Assembly (NCBI GenBank): GCA_951640165.1
Contig: OX621240.1
Span: 2,678,713-2,742,712, forward strand
Direction of reading: 5' to 3'
DNA from: Pseudoips prasinana
Lineage: Eukaryota; Arthropoda; Insecta; Lepidoptera; Nolidae
Length of the DNA stretch: 64,000 nt
The position numbers and the translations under genes were made by a program. A model generated the notes under the pieces. That model had not been told where the DNA came from. It ran no database searches and saw only the letters and a list, made by a program, of their open reading frames with translations. Below, one piece after another: positions 31,752 through 43,474 of the stretch (position 1 is the first letter of the stretch; every line of letters starts with the position of its first letter).

Positions 31752-31870
31752 TAAATTAAAAAAAAGGTTTTTATTCACGTAGACTTTAAAAAAGCGCTTG
31801 TAAATAGTCAGAACATGTTTGTAGTAATATATAATTAATTTATAATTATTTCTAGGTACATATAGATACA
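31752..31870 (+). repeat. Interspersed repeat T, short copy
   Basis: TTCACGTAGACTTTAAAAAA followed by GCGCTTGTAAATAGTCAGAA. Confidence 0.65.
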
Positions 31871-32183
31871 TATAGAATCGATAACCCATACACTTATCGA
31901 TATTTAATGGACTTGACTGCAATTGAAAATATTTCATGAATCAATATTCAGTCATTTATTCACTGAATATGAGTGTATACCAATTTGATAGTCTCATCAC
32001 TCATTCGATATGTTGACGTGTGAATATTGTTAAATTAAAGACTATTAAGATTAAAAATTAATTACAAATTTGACATATTTTGTTAAACAAATTAAATTAA
32101 AATACATTCGATTCAAATTTACCATTACACTAAATTGAATTACACAATAAAATACATGTATAGGTAAGATGTTGTCTGTTGTG

Positions 32184-32285
32184 TACTTGCATACGAATTA
32201 GATGGATTACTAATGTGTTAATGTGTACCTATGATGATAGGTACAAATTAACACATTAGTAATCCAACTAATTCGTATGCAAGTA
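32184..32285. repeat. 49-bp hairpin, 4-nt loop, two mismatches
   Basis: Arms 32184-32232 and 32237-32285 around GATG. The arms begin and end with TACTTGCATACGAATTAG and its inverse. Confidence 0.9.
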
Positions 32286-32710
32286 ATCGCATTATGGCGG
32301 TCTGCCTCACACGAAATCCGTTTCAGTTAGATTGTGAGACACAAATTGGTAAGTTGTTAATGGTTTGCATTTGGAGCCAAATTGAATGACTTCGTAATTT
32401 TATCAGTAGATCGGTAGATTTGGTCATCTTGAGGTAATATTAGAGAGGGAAGATTAAGTACATAAGTACTTCGGAAGACAAAGCCACAGTATATATGGAC
32501 GGTAGGGTAACTAAGTCTAGTTGATGAAATAATTATCTACACTCCTTTGAAACAATGGGGTTGTAATTTGTATGTTGTATGTTTTTGATATCGTTTTTTT
32601 TTTATCAAAACATTTTTGGTTTAATAATACGCAGAGATTTTAAAATACGATTGCTCTGGTTTTGATAAAGGTGACCTCAAACAGCCGTGTACTACACAAT
32701 ACGCTTATAT

Positions 32711-33232
32711 TAAAAAACCGGCCAAGTGCAAGTCTGACTCGCCCATGAAGGATTCCATAGCAGCAAGTATTTCAATTGATTAAATGAAAGGTAAATTGCG
32801 GTTAACGGTTTATGACGTATTTAAAATAAACTACATACTAGATCTCGTTCAAACCAATTTTCGTTGTTAGTTTTCATGGTCATGTACATCATATATATTT
32901 TTTTAAGTTTTATCATTCTCTTAGTTTAGAAGTTACAGGAGGGGGGGGACTCATTTTACCACTTTGGAAGTGTCTTTCGCTCAAACTATTCAGTTTAGAA
33001 AAAAATGATATTCGAAACCTCTATATCATTTTTGAAGACCTACCTATAAATACCCAACATGTATGGGTGTGATGATAAAAAAAATGAGTTTCAGTTCTAT
33101 GTATGGGGAAATTATTGTTATTTTTCTATTTTTGTGTGAAAATCTTGATGCGGTTCACAGAATACATCTACGTACCAAGTTTCACAGTACAGCTCTTATT
33201 GTTTCGGAAAAAAGTGGCTGTGACATACGGAC
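32711..33232 (-). repeat. Poly-C family repeat, copy 3, inverted
   Basis: Begins CCGGCCAAGTGCAAGTC, has the tract as GGAGGGGGGGGAC near 32940, and reaches GGCTGTGACATACGGAC. The first 70 bp of the consensus are missing at its right end. Confidence 0.8.
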
Positions 33233-34160
33233 CACTCGTCTCGACGCGGCCGCTTAGGGTCTTGTCGATGCGCATGTTTGCGTGAGTGCGCCGTTTCGGG
33301 TATTTGTAGGTAGTTGCCGTACTGTCTATATTTTTTATTCTATTGCTGAGGTGCGCTCGTTTTGTTTATAACCTATAAAGACGGGTTTTATTAAATACCA
33401 TTTTTTGACCTCTAGAAACGTTGACATGGTAGTTTTATTTCCATATAATAGTCTTTTTCGAGAACGGTGCAACAAACACTAATATATAACTACTTAATGG
33501 GTGCCTGGACTTCAGTCGTTTTGATCCTAATCAGGTAATAACGATTTCTTAAATAAAAATATACATGAAAAAGAATGAGACAAACATTTGCATTAACTCC
33601 CAAAATAGCATCACACAATGTACAATACAAGCAGACAAAAAAAAACAAGAGTGAACTAAACTTTATTCTCCAAGTTATCCAACTATGTAGGTAGATAAAA
33701 TATCATAAATGGAAATCATAAATTTAATCGGCCGGTTGGTCTCGAGCCAGCATGGTCTACCAATCCAGGGTTAAGCTACTCTAATATTATGCTCGCCGAC
33801 AAGCAGTGAGATGGCTCCAACATATGATCAAGCCCTTATAATAAATCTATCCTTATACCTACTTTAGCAGTTTCGTTGATCAGCCTTACGTGTTTGTCTC
33901 TTACCTTAGACAAACCACTAAACTCTTCACTTGGTCTGTATCTCCGAAAGTACAATATAGTCAAAACTATTATTTTAATATACTTATTTTATTTGCCACC
34001 CTTTAACCCGTGCAAAGCTGTAACGGGTCACTAGTATTGAATATAAAAATAATTGTTATTTAACCAAAAAGTTAATGAAAACTGTTAATATAAAAACATT
34101 TATTAACATGCAAACTGAGAGTCCATCCATTTAAATTTACTTTTTATTGTGTATGTTTAA
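33233..34160. other. No gene; CpG-rich stretch at 33235-33300
   Basis: After the truncated repeat comes a stretch rich in CpG (CTCGACGCGGCCGCTTAGG), perhaps a scrap of a retroelement leader. GGGTCACTAGT near 34028 looks like a worn Helitron 3' end. Confidence 0.35.
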
Positions 34161-34260
34161 TATTTTCAATGCTTTGTGAGCTTGTTAGTGTTGTGAGTTT
34201 GTTAATACCCAAGTGGTGAATAAATTTGATTATTTCATTATTTCAGTGAAGGACACAAAT
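34160..34260 (-). repeat. Fragment of the 18.7-kb repeat, inverted
   Basis: GAGCTTGTTAGTGTTGTGAG and TTAATACCCAAGTGGTG are the inverse of the GCAGCACTTGGGTATTAACA core. Confidence 0.5.
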
Positions 34261-34429
34261 ATAATTCTATGCAGATTGGTCCCAACACTATGTTAGCTGC
34301 GACATTTCTTTTCTGCAGTATTATCTAAATTTTCTTTGGTATAAAATGTTATAATTGTTTGCGATGATACACAAGCAGCTTTAAGCTGATGCGTGTATTT
34401 TTATTTTATTCAAGTACACTTTCCTTTTT

Positions 34430-34695
34430 AGGGTTCCGTACTCAAAGGGTAAAACGGGCCCCTATTACTAAGACTTCGCTGTCTGTCTGTCTGTCTGCGT
34501 CTCCGTCTGTCACCAGGCTGTAGCTCATGAACCGTGATAGTTAGACTGTTGAAATTTTCACAGATGATGTATTTCTGTAGCCGCTATGACAACAAATACT
34601 AAAAAACAATATAAAATAAATATTTAAGTGGGCTCGGGACAAAAGGGCATTTTTTGCTCTGTGCGCGAGTCCGACTCGCACTTGGCGGTTTTAAC
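34430..34695 (+). repeat. Relative of the poly-C repeat (subfamily without poly-C)
   Basis: It opens AGGGTTCCGTACTCAAAGGG with a GTCTGTCTGTCTG run and ends GAGTCCGACTCGCACTTGG. It keeps the ends of the poly-C family but a different, shorter middle. Confidence 0.65.
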
Positions 34696-35525
34696 ACTTA
34701 ATGTCCAATATATGGTTTAGTCTGTTTTAAACGAGTTCACAGAGGGTGCACTTATCACACTTTGTGGAAACTTATTATTATATTGAAGATTCGTGAGATA
34801 AACGACTTTAACCCTTATGTTCTAAAAATGCAATACCCAAGACTAATCTGCGGCAATAAAAGCTTTAAAATAGCGTTGTTACCGCCGGGAACAGTGAAGC
34901 CGTTCCGCTGTTATAGTGTTAGCAGCAATATGGGACGCTCCACAGGGACTGACAGGAGTTAGTGACGGAACATTGAAAACTCGATACAATGGATCATGGA
35001 AAATTCCATCAGATTGATATAAAGTGGGATAAATTGAACTATTTTTAACCGACTTCAAAAGGAGGAGGTTCTCAAGTTCAACGGTATTTTTTTATTTTTA
35101 TGTATGTACACCGATTACTCGGAGATTTTTGATCCGATTTAAGTGATTCTTTTTTAGTTTAATGCGGAATAGTTGCCATTTGGTCCCATAAAAATTTTAT
35201 ATAGTTTGGCCCAGTAGTTTTCATTTTATAGACATTTTTGTATGAAAATTTTTGTTTATGTGGACGGTGTAACTGTCTTTGGCAGAGACGTTCTTAAATC
35301 TTAGCCAATCTAGCTAGACTCATACTGTTCAAGTGTTTCTTGGCATGAACAGTTACAGACGACTAGCATTTAATAAGCGCGTATAAGCTCGTTTTTGGAA
35401 GCGCATGTAGGCGCACCTTTTAGCACAAGCGCATTTTTTATTTTGTACGTACACCGAATACGCGGAGATTTAGTAACCGATTTACGTGATTCTTCTTTAG
35501 TTTGATGCAAAATAGCTGCCATTTT
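34696..35525. repeat. Interspersed ACCGACTTCAAAA repeat and unassigned sequence
   Basis: Near 35048 ACCGACTTCAAAAGGAGGAG opens a common lepidopteran repeat. GTACACCGATTACTCGGAGA recurs in altered form at 35450. The remainder is unassigned. Confidence 0.4.
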
Positions 35526-35832
35526 TAGGGTTCTGTAGCCAAACAGCAAGAGGGAAACCGTATGGATTTGTCATATATGTCTGTCTGTCCGTCCGTATGT
35601 TACAGCCACTTTTTTCTGAAACTATAAGAACTATACTGGCGAAACTTGGTAAGCAGATGTACCTATTCCGTGAACCGCATTAAGATTTTCACACAAAAAT
35701 AGAAAAACAAACAATTAATTTTGGGGGTTACCCATACTTAGAACCGAATTTAAAAAAAATATTTCATCAAACCATACATTTGAGGTATCTATGGATAGGT
35801 CTTCAAAAATGATATTAAGGTTTATAATATAA
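35526..35832 (+). repeat. Poly-C family repeat, copy 4, left part
   Basis: AGGGTTCTGTAGCCAAACAG up to TTATAATATAA, where a Helitron is inserted. The repeat resumes at 37966 (TTTTTTCTTAACTGAATAG). Confidence 0.8.
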
Positions 35833-37965
35833 CTAGCTGGTGCCCGCGACTTCGTCCGCGACAATTTTGAATGATTACCAATGTAACTACTTACTTCTAG
35901 CTTAATCTAAAAAAAATACTTTTAAAAGAAAATAAAAAGCAATATAAATTTAAGAAAACCTAACCTATAAAGAACCTAGTTAAGAAATAAACTAAAGACT
36001 ACTTTGCTACTGTTATTTAAAAAAAAGACCCGATATCATAAACCCAAAAATATCAAAGAATACATATCAATTGTCCTTAAGTAAAGTCAGTAAGTCAAAT
36101 AAAGTAATATAATAATCAACGATGCATTAATCACCAAGGTAACTCCCATTAGCTTAGGTTGCGACCACGGCATTGATAGGTCTAATATCACATTTTGTGA
36201 ACGAAACCATAGCAAGATCTAAAACGATGATTACACCATCTACTAACAAAAATATAACCTTGTAAAGCGGTAAAATTAAGATGTGGGCATATATCTTGGG
36301 TGAGATTTAGGCGATCATCTTTTGATTCAGTTTTGGACTACCTTTTACTTCAAGCATTTATTTATTTTAACCGATATGTCAAATGAGTTCTGCGATCTGA
36401 AACAATATAAAAGCCATCGAGTTACAAAATTGTGAACTTGTAGATCAGTAAAATTAAGATGATATTTTTTGGGTGCGATCATCTCGACACGATCAATTTA
36501 TACTACGCTAACTCGAATTTTGGGTCAATGACTTTTTTATCCCAATTTTATTAAATTGACGTTTTTTAATATGTTATGAAAAATACCAAAAAAAAAAAGT
36601 TACAAATCTTATAAAACGCTAAATCTTTACTTAGACGACAACAAACACAACATTTTAAGCAATAAGAAACAAATTTCTCTATAATTTAAGTTGGCGTACA
36701 TTTTTGGTGTTGACCTGTTGAATCAGTTATGGATTACCTTTTTTAACAACAAATTATTCCCTTGATTGCTTTATTTTTAACTGAAATAACAATTTACATG
36801 CTTTTATCTCCAAAAAAAAAACAGCTTTTCATACAAACTTACATCCCCTATTTTAGTCGTCTTTAGGGGTGGAATTTCCAAAAGTCCTGATGATATATTT
36901 ATAATGTTTAAAAGAAAGGCGAAATACTAATTTTCACGCGTTTACCTAAAAAAATGACACATTTTTCATACAAACTTCCATCCCCTATTTGTCACTCTAA
37001 AGGGCTGGAATTCCCAAAAATCCTGAAATACATATTTTTAAATGAAAGGTAAAATACCAATTTTCATGAGTTTACCTTAAAAAATGTCACATTTTTCATA
37101 CAAACATCCCCTATTTGTCACCCTACGTGGTAGAATTCTCGGAAATCCTGAAACACATACCTTTATTTTTTAACTGTAATGCTAAATACCAATTTTCATG
37201 CGTTTAACTTAAAACTTGTTGGCACTGTTTTCATATAAACTTACATCGCCAATTTTACGTCCTTGGGGGTGGAATATGCAAAAATCCTGAAATATATATT
37301 TTAATTTTTAACTGCAAGTCTATATACTAAAGCCTTTAACATCAAAATTAAGCACTTTCATTAAATATTTCATCCCTTATTTTAGTCCCTTAGGGGTGGT
37401 ATTTTCAAAAACCCTTCTTCAGTGGATGCCTACGTCATAAAAGGTAACTACTGTCAAAATTCAAGTCCTAACTGCAGCCGTTTAGACTGTGCGTTGATAT
37501 GTAAGTCAGGCAGTATAAAATTATATCCCCTATTTTCCGCCCTTGGGGGTGTAATTTTCAAAAATCCTGAAGTAAATGCTATATATTTTTAACAGAAAGG
37601 CCAATTACTCATTTTAATGCGTTTAACTTCAAAAATATCGCATGTTTCATACAAACTTACATCCCCTATTTTATGACCTTCGGGGTGAAATTTCCAAAAA
37701 TCCTGAAACATATATTTTTTATTGCAAGGCCAAATACCAACTTTCATGCTTCTAACTTCAAAAACGGCAAAGTTTCATACTAACTTCGCACCCCCGTTTT
37801 ACCCCCTTAGGGGTTGAATTTCGAAAAATCCTTCCTTATTCCTTGTCTACATTATAAAGAAAAAATCTGTGCAAAATCTGTGCACAGCTTTCTAGGGCCA
37901 AGGGTTTGGGCTGGGCGTTGATGAGTCAGTCAGTCAGTCAGGACTTCTCTTTTTATTTATATAGA
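35833..37965 (-). mobile_element. 2.1-kb non-autonomous Helitron with internal tandem units
   Basis: On the minus strand it begins TCTATATAAATAAAAAG at 37965 and ends GTCGCGGGCACCAGCTAG at 35833, between A and T of the poly-C repeat, as Helitrons insert. From about 36830 to 37840 it consists of about eight diverged units of roughly 120-180 bp, each with CATACAAACTTACATCCCC and AGGGGTGGAATTTCCAAAAA. No Rep-helicase coding is seen. Confidence 0.75.
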
Positions 37966-38280
37966 TTTTTTTCTTAACTGAATAGTTTGCGCGAGAGACA
38001 CTTCCAAAGGCGTACAATTCCCCCCCCCCCCCCCCCCCCCCCGTAACTACCGAAATAAGAGAATGATAAAACTAAAACAAATAGATATGATATCATTACA
38101 AGTACATTACCATGCAAACTTCCACCGAAACTTGGTTTGAACGAAATCTAGTAAGTAGTGTTTTTAATGCGTCATAAATCGTAAACCCCAAATTACCTTC
38201 CAGTCTATCAACTCAAATACTTGCTGCTACGGAAACAAACATTCTGCCTTTAACGGGCGAGTCCGACTCGAACTCGACTC
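37966..38280 (+). repeat. Poly-C family repeat, copy 4, right part
   Basis: TTTGCGCGAGAGACACTTCC, a poly-C run of about 22 (38021-38042), GTACATTACCATGC and a worn end GCGAGTCCGACTCG. Confidence 0.8.
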
Positions 38281-38284
38281 GTTG

Positions 38285-38525
38285 TCTTGATCATCAATAC
38301 GACCTAGTCTATGAGCGTTCTGCTCAGTACATTCGATGGCTAATCGATCATGAATAAGACCTAGTCGAACAGCCCTCTCATCAGCAGACTCCTTAGCTAA
38401 TCAATCATAAATGAGACCTAGACTATGACCTATACCCTCGGCTCAGTAGACTCGGTGGCTAATCGATCATTAATAACACCTAGTCTTCATAGACTCATGC
38501 CGTCTGCTCAGCAGACTTGATGGCT
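38285..38525 (+). repeat. Minisatellite, about 60-bp unit, four copies
   Basis: Units share GCTAATCGATCATNAATA, GACCTAGTCTATGA and CTGCTCAGCAGACT. Two further degenerate units lie at 38772-38880, beyond a 245-bp AT-rich insert (38527-38771) that looks like a retroelement 3' end. Confidence 0.7.
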
Positions 38526-39130
38526 ATTCGATTCGCTTTTTACCTTTTTGCAATCATTGTTAGAATCATCATGTCACGTATATTATAATTATATAAAGTA
38601 AGTGACTATTTTTAGATTATATTAATACTAGCACTTCTTTGCCTGAAATACAGGATTACCTAGTTCAGGCACACCTGTAACATTTGTAGCGAATTAAGAA
38701 AAATTGTATTTGTAGTTTTATTTTACGTTTCAGTTGTTAAGAATTTTATCTGAAATAAATTATTACTATTATTTTATTAATAAGACCTAGTCTATAAGCC
38801 CTCAGCACACCGACTCGTTAACTAGATGGTCATAAATACGGCCTAACCTGTGTATGCGCTTCCTGTTCAGACTTTCATGAATCTTAGCGAGTCTAGACTC
38901 GTACTGTTCAAGTTTTCTTAGCGTGATCGTAATTTTATGTAGTTTTTCTTACTTTACAAACGGTCTTTTCGATCATTCACTGTCTCACAAGAACGTGAAA
39001 AGAGTTTCGCCTAACATTTTTTCGGAGGATATTTCTTTTTTCCATTCTCGTTTGTTGGGACCTATTGTTTCGAGGCGCACGGCACCTTTCGTAGTCCTAC
39101 CCATAGTTAGACACTAAAAAGTAAAAAATA

Positions 39131-39848
39131 AAAAAAAACTTCGTTTAAAAAAAACGACTTCAAAAACTAAAAAGTATAAAAAAATATCTTAATAAAGATT
39201 TAATTTAATACATTTCTTATGCAAACGTAATAGCTTCAGTATTAATGAAATACTATAATTTGTATGTGCTACCTATTGATAGGTTTGAAGGTTGCCAAGC
39301 CCTAAGCAAAATAAAGATAATATTACATACAGATTTCATACTTTTGATGAGATTCCTATACTAAAGATTAAACTACGTACATAAACTTTAAGAACAATAT
39401 GAAATACAGAAACAGATAAAACTATATCATAAAAATATATTTAATATTAATACCTGAATGAGTTACTATAGTTATAATAAATCTATATTATGCGTATATA
39501 TGAATATATTTGTGGCCCTGAAAAATAAACAGATAAATCAACGCATCAAAATTTTACTATATTTCGAGACGACCGACAACGACGTCTGCCCGCTTCGGTT
39601 GTTTGTGTAGAAACACGAAGCTATCCCGGTGAAGGTAACCCTCGGCGAGTGTGGTACCTACTATTACATTTGACCTTGGCACCGACTTCAAAGCTATCAA
39701 TAGGTAGCACATACAAATTATAGTATTTCATTAATACTGAAGCTATTACGTTTGCATAAGAAATGTATTAAATTAAATCTTTATTAAGATATTTTTTTTA
39801 TACTTTTTAGTTTTTGAAGTCGGTTTTTTTAAACGAAGTTTTTTTTAT
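39131..39848. mobile_element. Foldback element with about 160-bp inverted arms
   Basis: The arm 39131-39290 and the inverse of 39686-39848 agree almost everywhere, including ACTTCGTTTAAAAAAA, CTTATGCAAACGTAATAGC and TGTGCTACCTATTGATAG. The centre of about 400 bp is not coding. The outer end carries the ACCGACTTCAAAA motif also seen at 35048. Confidence 0.8.
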
Positions 39849-39949
39849 TCCTGAACGATAGATACTTATTTGCAAAAAGATTTATCTTTAATAAAAAACA
39901 TTGTATCAAATTTATCACCTTAAAGTTGCTTAGTGCTGCTTAGAGCTTT

Positions 39950-40035
39950 TGACTTAGTGGTTAGTGAGCCGGACTGTTAAGCCAGAGGTCCCCACCCAGG
40001 ACAACTCTTTGGATGAAGAGTATGAATATTTATTC
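39950..40035 (+). mobile_element. tRNA-like SINE head (family E)
   Basis: TTAGTGGTTAGTGAGCCGG and AAGCCAGAGGTCCCC match the better copy at 43265. The B box is damaged. Confidence 0.45.
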
Positions 40036-40115
40036 ATCATCATCATCATCATCATATCAGCCGAAATACGTCCACTGCTGGACAAAGGCCTCCCCCAAAG
40101 ATCGTCGATATTAAG
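40036..40115 (-). mobile_element. LINE 3' fragment, inverted, with CAT repeat
   Basis: CATCATCATCATATCAGCCG and GTCCACTGCTGGACAAAGGC are the inverse of the LINE end seen at 48.6 kb. Confidence 0.6.
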
Positions 40116-40330
40116 TTTTGACTGTCACCGTATAACATTTAAAAAAGGTGAGATCTGTGTGATTTCATTTTCATTTTGGTAAGAGTAGTTTGTCATTCAA
40201 TAATCATGTTGTGACATTATTTTGTTCTGTGAGATGAGGAAGTATATCATCATTCGTGATGTGTGTGTGGGTGTGTATGTAGTAAGAAAGAGCTTCGTTT
40301 ACACTCAGTTCATTAATTTATACTTATTTC

Positions 40331-40519
40331 AGTATGCAGTGGAAAAGAACGTGCTTGTATCAGTTTACGAGCAAAACGAGTGATAAAAGCTTTAACTTCC
40401 GCGGCCTTTCGTCGTATGTGGGGCGAAGTGGAACTGTGACGCTATTCAACGAGACTCAAACGGGGCTATTTCTGTACTCTGTTAATTTTGTTGACGGCTC
40501 TTTCACTGTACTTGTGTAG
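40331..40519 (+). other. Candidate exon or chance ORF
   Basis: A pyrimidine-rich TTATACTTATTTCAG, which fits a splice acceptor, precedes a 61-codon frame (ATG 40334) richer in G and C than its surroundings (FNFRGLSSYVGRSG, FLYSVNFVDGSFTVLV). I do not recognise it. It may also be part of an unlisted repeat. Confidence 0.15.
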
Positions 40520-40626
40520 ACATCTCATGAATTATAAAGTTAGTATACTAGAGTTGTCAACGTCCAGGTTTTAGTTCGTTCATCGATTTGGCTGCTGGTT
40601 GCCATAGTTTTAGGATTCAATTGACG

Positions 40627-40885
40627 GTCACCGTAGCCTAGTTGGTAGTGCTCCTGCCTACGAAGCTGGTGGTCCTGGGTTCGAATCCCGGTAAGTGCAA
40701 ATATTTGTGTGATGAGCACGAATATTTGATTCTGACTCATGGATGTTTTCTATGTACCTATATAAGTATTTATCTATCTATATAAGTATGTATATCGTCG
40801 CCTGGTACCCATAGTACAAGCTTTGCTTAGTTTGGGGCTAGGATGATCTGTGTGACATTGTTCCTAGATATTATTAGTATTATTC
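40627..40885 (+). mobile_element. tRNA-derived SINE family A
   Basis: Near-complete: GTCACCGTAGCCTAGTTGG, GGTTCGAATCCCGGTAAG, tail GGATGATCTGTGTGACATTG. Confidence 0.85.
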
Positions 40886-41012
40886 AAGCCACCCATTGCT
40901 TGGATTTACAACTCTTGTGTAAAGGTACGGTAACTGACAGCTTACCGTACCCTCCGAAGAATGCAGACAAATACTATTATTTGGCATTTTCGGAATAGCA
41001 TTAATTTAAATC

Positions 41013-41252
41013 CTGGGACATTATTCACACACGGCCATCTGATCCCGAACTAAGCAGAGCTTGTACTATAGAAACCAGATAACTGATATATTTCATATAC
41101 TATTTTACTTTTGTAAATACATACTTATATAGATAATTTACACCCAGGATAAACAGACATGTTCATGCACACAAATATTTGTCCCGGACGGGAATCGAAC
41201 CCACGACCTGCGGCGTGAAAGGCAGCGTATCTACCAACTACGCCAACAGGCC
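41013..41252 (-). mobile_element. tRNA-derived SINE family C
   Basis: Tail CCTGGGACATTATTCACACA at the left. Head CCAACTACGCCAACAGG at the right, with B box in inverse (GGGAATCGAACCC). Confidence 0.75.
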
Positions 41253-41277
41253 CATATTCTTTAATGATGGAGGATAA

Positions 41278-41622
41278 TAATAATGTCCTCGTATCCGAAT
41301 TTCGGCCACGGCGGCCAGTCTCAATAGGGATTGGCCATCTGCGCGGGACATATTATAGTGCATAAGTGTGTGCGCAAACACAGGAGCACTTTCTATTCCA
41401 TCACTCTCATGATCCGATGGGACGCCTAGCGACACGACCAGAAAAGAGGTCAGGTACAGGACCGACGGCTTTACATGCATTCCGAGGCACGGGAGTATAA
41501 TACCGCCAACCCCCAGACTTCGGGCTGATGCTGAGAAATTTTGCAAAAGTTCCAAAATCACTTTTGGCCCGTCCCGGGATTTGAACCCAGGAACTCGGTC
41601 TCTGCGGGTAAACACCCTTATA
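41278..41622 (-). mobile_element. tRNA-derived SINE family F
   Basis: GAATTTCGGCCACGGCGGCC on the left, CCGGGATTTGAACCCAGG on the right. The head is cut off inside the A box. Confidence 0.75.
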
Positions 41623-41694
41623 TGATAATGATGACGATTATGCATTTTAAATTAACATACATTTGTATTTGTCATGCTCACAATGCAGTACATA

Positions 41695-41855
41695 ACTATA
41701 GTCAACTGACTGAGGTGGTCATCAAAGGGGTTTAATTTCTCAGTGTCTCCGTGCTTCGGAGGGCACGTTAAGCTGTTGGTCCCGGTTGTTGTCGTTCCAC
41801 AATAATCGTTGTGGAACGAAAACCACGACAAAGGTGTCCTGGGCGGCTTGAACAA
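41695..41855 (+). repeat. SINE-like repeat G
   Basis: CAAAGGGGTTTAATTTCTCA, GTGCTTCGGAGGGCACGTTA, GTTGGTCCCGGTTGTTGTCG, then GTGTCCTGGGCGGCTTGAAC. Confidence 0.5.
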
Positions 41856-42524
41856 CTCTGACACCAGTTAAAGAAGAAAGAAAGATTAAGAAGAAGTCAT
41901 GAACAATATTAAAATAACAAAAACATTTGAAGTCATCCGTCTGTACGGTCTATTTTATCACATAACATTTTAAGAAATCCTTGTATTTTGCTCTCTTGGA
42001 GAGTTTGGTTGCAGGGTCCGTGATCACCTAACAAGTTTTCTCGCGTTTTTTTTACTTTTAGCATTTTTGGAGTTAACCTCTTTCTTTGGATGATTTATGG
42101 CAAAACAATTCCTTGTTTTGCCATAAATCATAAGGCAAATCGCCTTTACGAGTGAAATACTGGTAGATAGGAATTTAGTATTTAAATTCTAAACAATTGC
42201 TTCGCGATCTTATTCACAAACAAAAGAGGTTTAAAATAGAATGCACAGTCAGCGTTATATTTTACACCGCTCAACGAATTGGTCAGCACAATTTGAAATT
42301 TATGAAACCTTTTACTAGAAGCCGTACGTTTCAAAAATGAAAAGAAATCTAACTCATTAATGAAAAAAATAACATTAAGAAGAATTTCTATAATGCGCTG
42401 TAGCAGAAAGTGCTTTGTTGCTTTTGTTGTTATTAGCTTGTATTTGAAAGCACCTTTAAGTATTTGTTTTTTCTTCCATATTATATATTTTTAAGTATCG
42501 ATTTTAACAATACTGTCTTAATCT
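41856..42524. other. No gene; one perfect 19-bp hairpin at 42090-42131
   Basis: ATGATTTATGGCAAAACAA at 42090-42108 is repeated in inverse at 42113-42131 around TTCC. Nothing else supportable. Confidence 0.6.
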
Positions 42525-43235
42525 ATACAGGACACTCGACGCCAAATTACGTTGGAAAGCGCACGTCAAAAAGAAAAGAAAAGAGTTGGATTTGCGATAT
42601 AAAAAAATGTACTGGCTACTTGGAAGATCTTCGCCAGTGGCAGTACATAATAAACTTTTGTTATACAGACAAATTTTAATGCCCGTATGGACTTATGGCA
42701 TACAATTGTGGGGTTGTGCCAAAAAAGCAACATTAATATCATCCAAAGATTCCAGAATAAAGTGTTACTTATAGAGGTATCGAGAGATATCGTAAATGCA
42801 CACTAGTTTATAAGAAATGACGATTTACACCGGGATTTAAAGATGGACTCCGTTGCAGAGACCATTCGGAAATACGCTACAGCTCATGAACATAGAACAT
42901 ACATCATGTGAACGTCGAGGCCATCCAGCGCCTCGACATTACAGAGCTAGTGAGACGTTTAAAGAGAACAAAACCCTATGAACTAGTGTCGTGATTATTG
43001 ATTAGTGTATTTAGTGATTAGTGATAGCAATAATGTAATTATAAAGAACACATGAACAAAGTGTCTTCCCCTTTACAAATATGTCTAAGGAAAGTCGGTG
43101 GACTGATTCTTAGAATTAATTATGTTTATGTAGAAGTTTTGGTTAATATAAAATTACTTATTAGTCTCTAGACTAGATTGTAATACATATAAAGTAGTAT
43201 ACTGGGTACTTTATTAAATTATAAAAAAAATCTAT
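42525..43235 (+). mobile_element. Jockey-like LINE 3' end with broken ORF2 C-terminus
   Basis: Read over three frames, the codons give LDAKLRWKAHVKKK, LRYKKMYWLLGRSSPVAVH, NKLLLYRQILMPVWTYGIQL and IIQRFQNKVLL. This is the region after the reverse transcriptase in jockey-clade LINEs. It is dead through several shifts. The 3' untranslated part (42897 onward) matches 20945-21311 closely. Confidence 0.75.
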
Positions 43236-43264
43236 ATAGGTAGTCAAATTTAATTTATAAAATA

Positions 43265-43400
43265 AAATATTGATCTAGTGGTTAGTTACCTTGACGGCTA
43301 AGCCAGAGGTCGTGGGTTTGATCCCCAACCAGAATATCTTTGTGCGATAAGTACACATTTATCTATAATATCTATTTAGATATCTTCTCTTCTTGGCGAG
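43265..43400 (+). mobile_element. tRNA-derived SINE (family E)
   Basis: A box region CTAGTGGTTAGTTACC and B box GTGGGTTTGATCCCC, followed by TTTGTGCGATAAGTACAC. Confidence 0.6.
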
Positions 43401-43474
43401 TTAATAACAAACAAATTATTTGTGGCCCAAAAATTGTTCTTTAATCGTAATGTATACGTTTCGCCGGTGATACA

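Noticed and set aside
36830..37840. CRISPR-like spaced repeats
   Set aside because: The units are long (about 120-180 bp), diverged and contiguous, and lie inside a Helitron in an animal genome.
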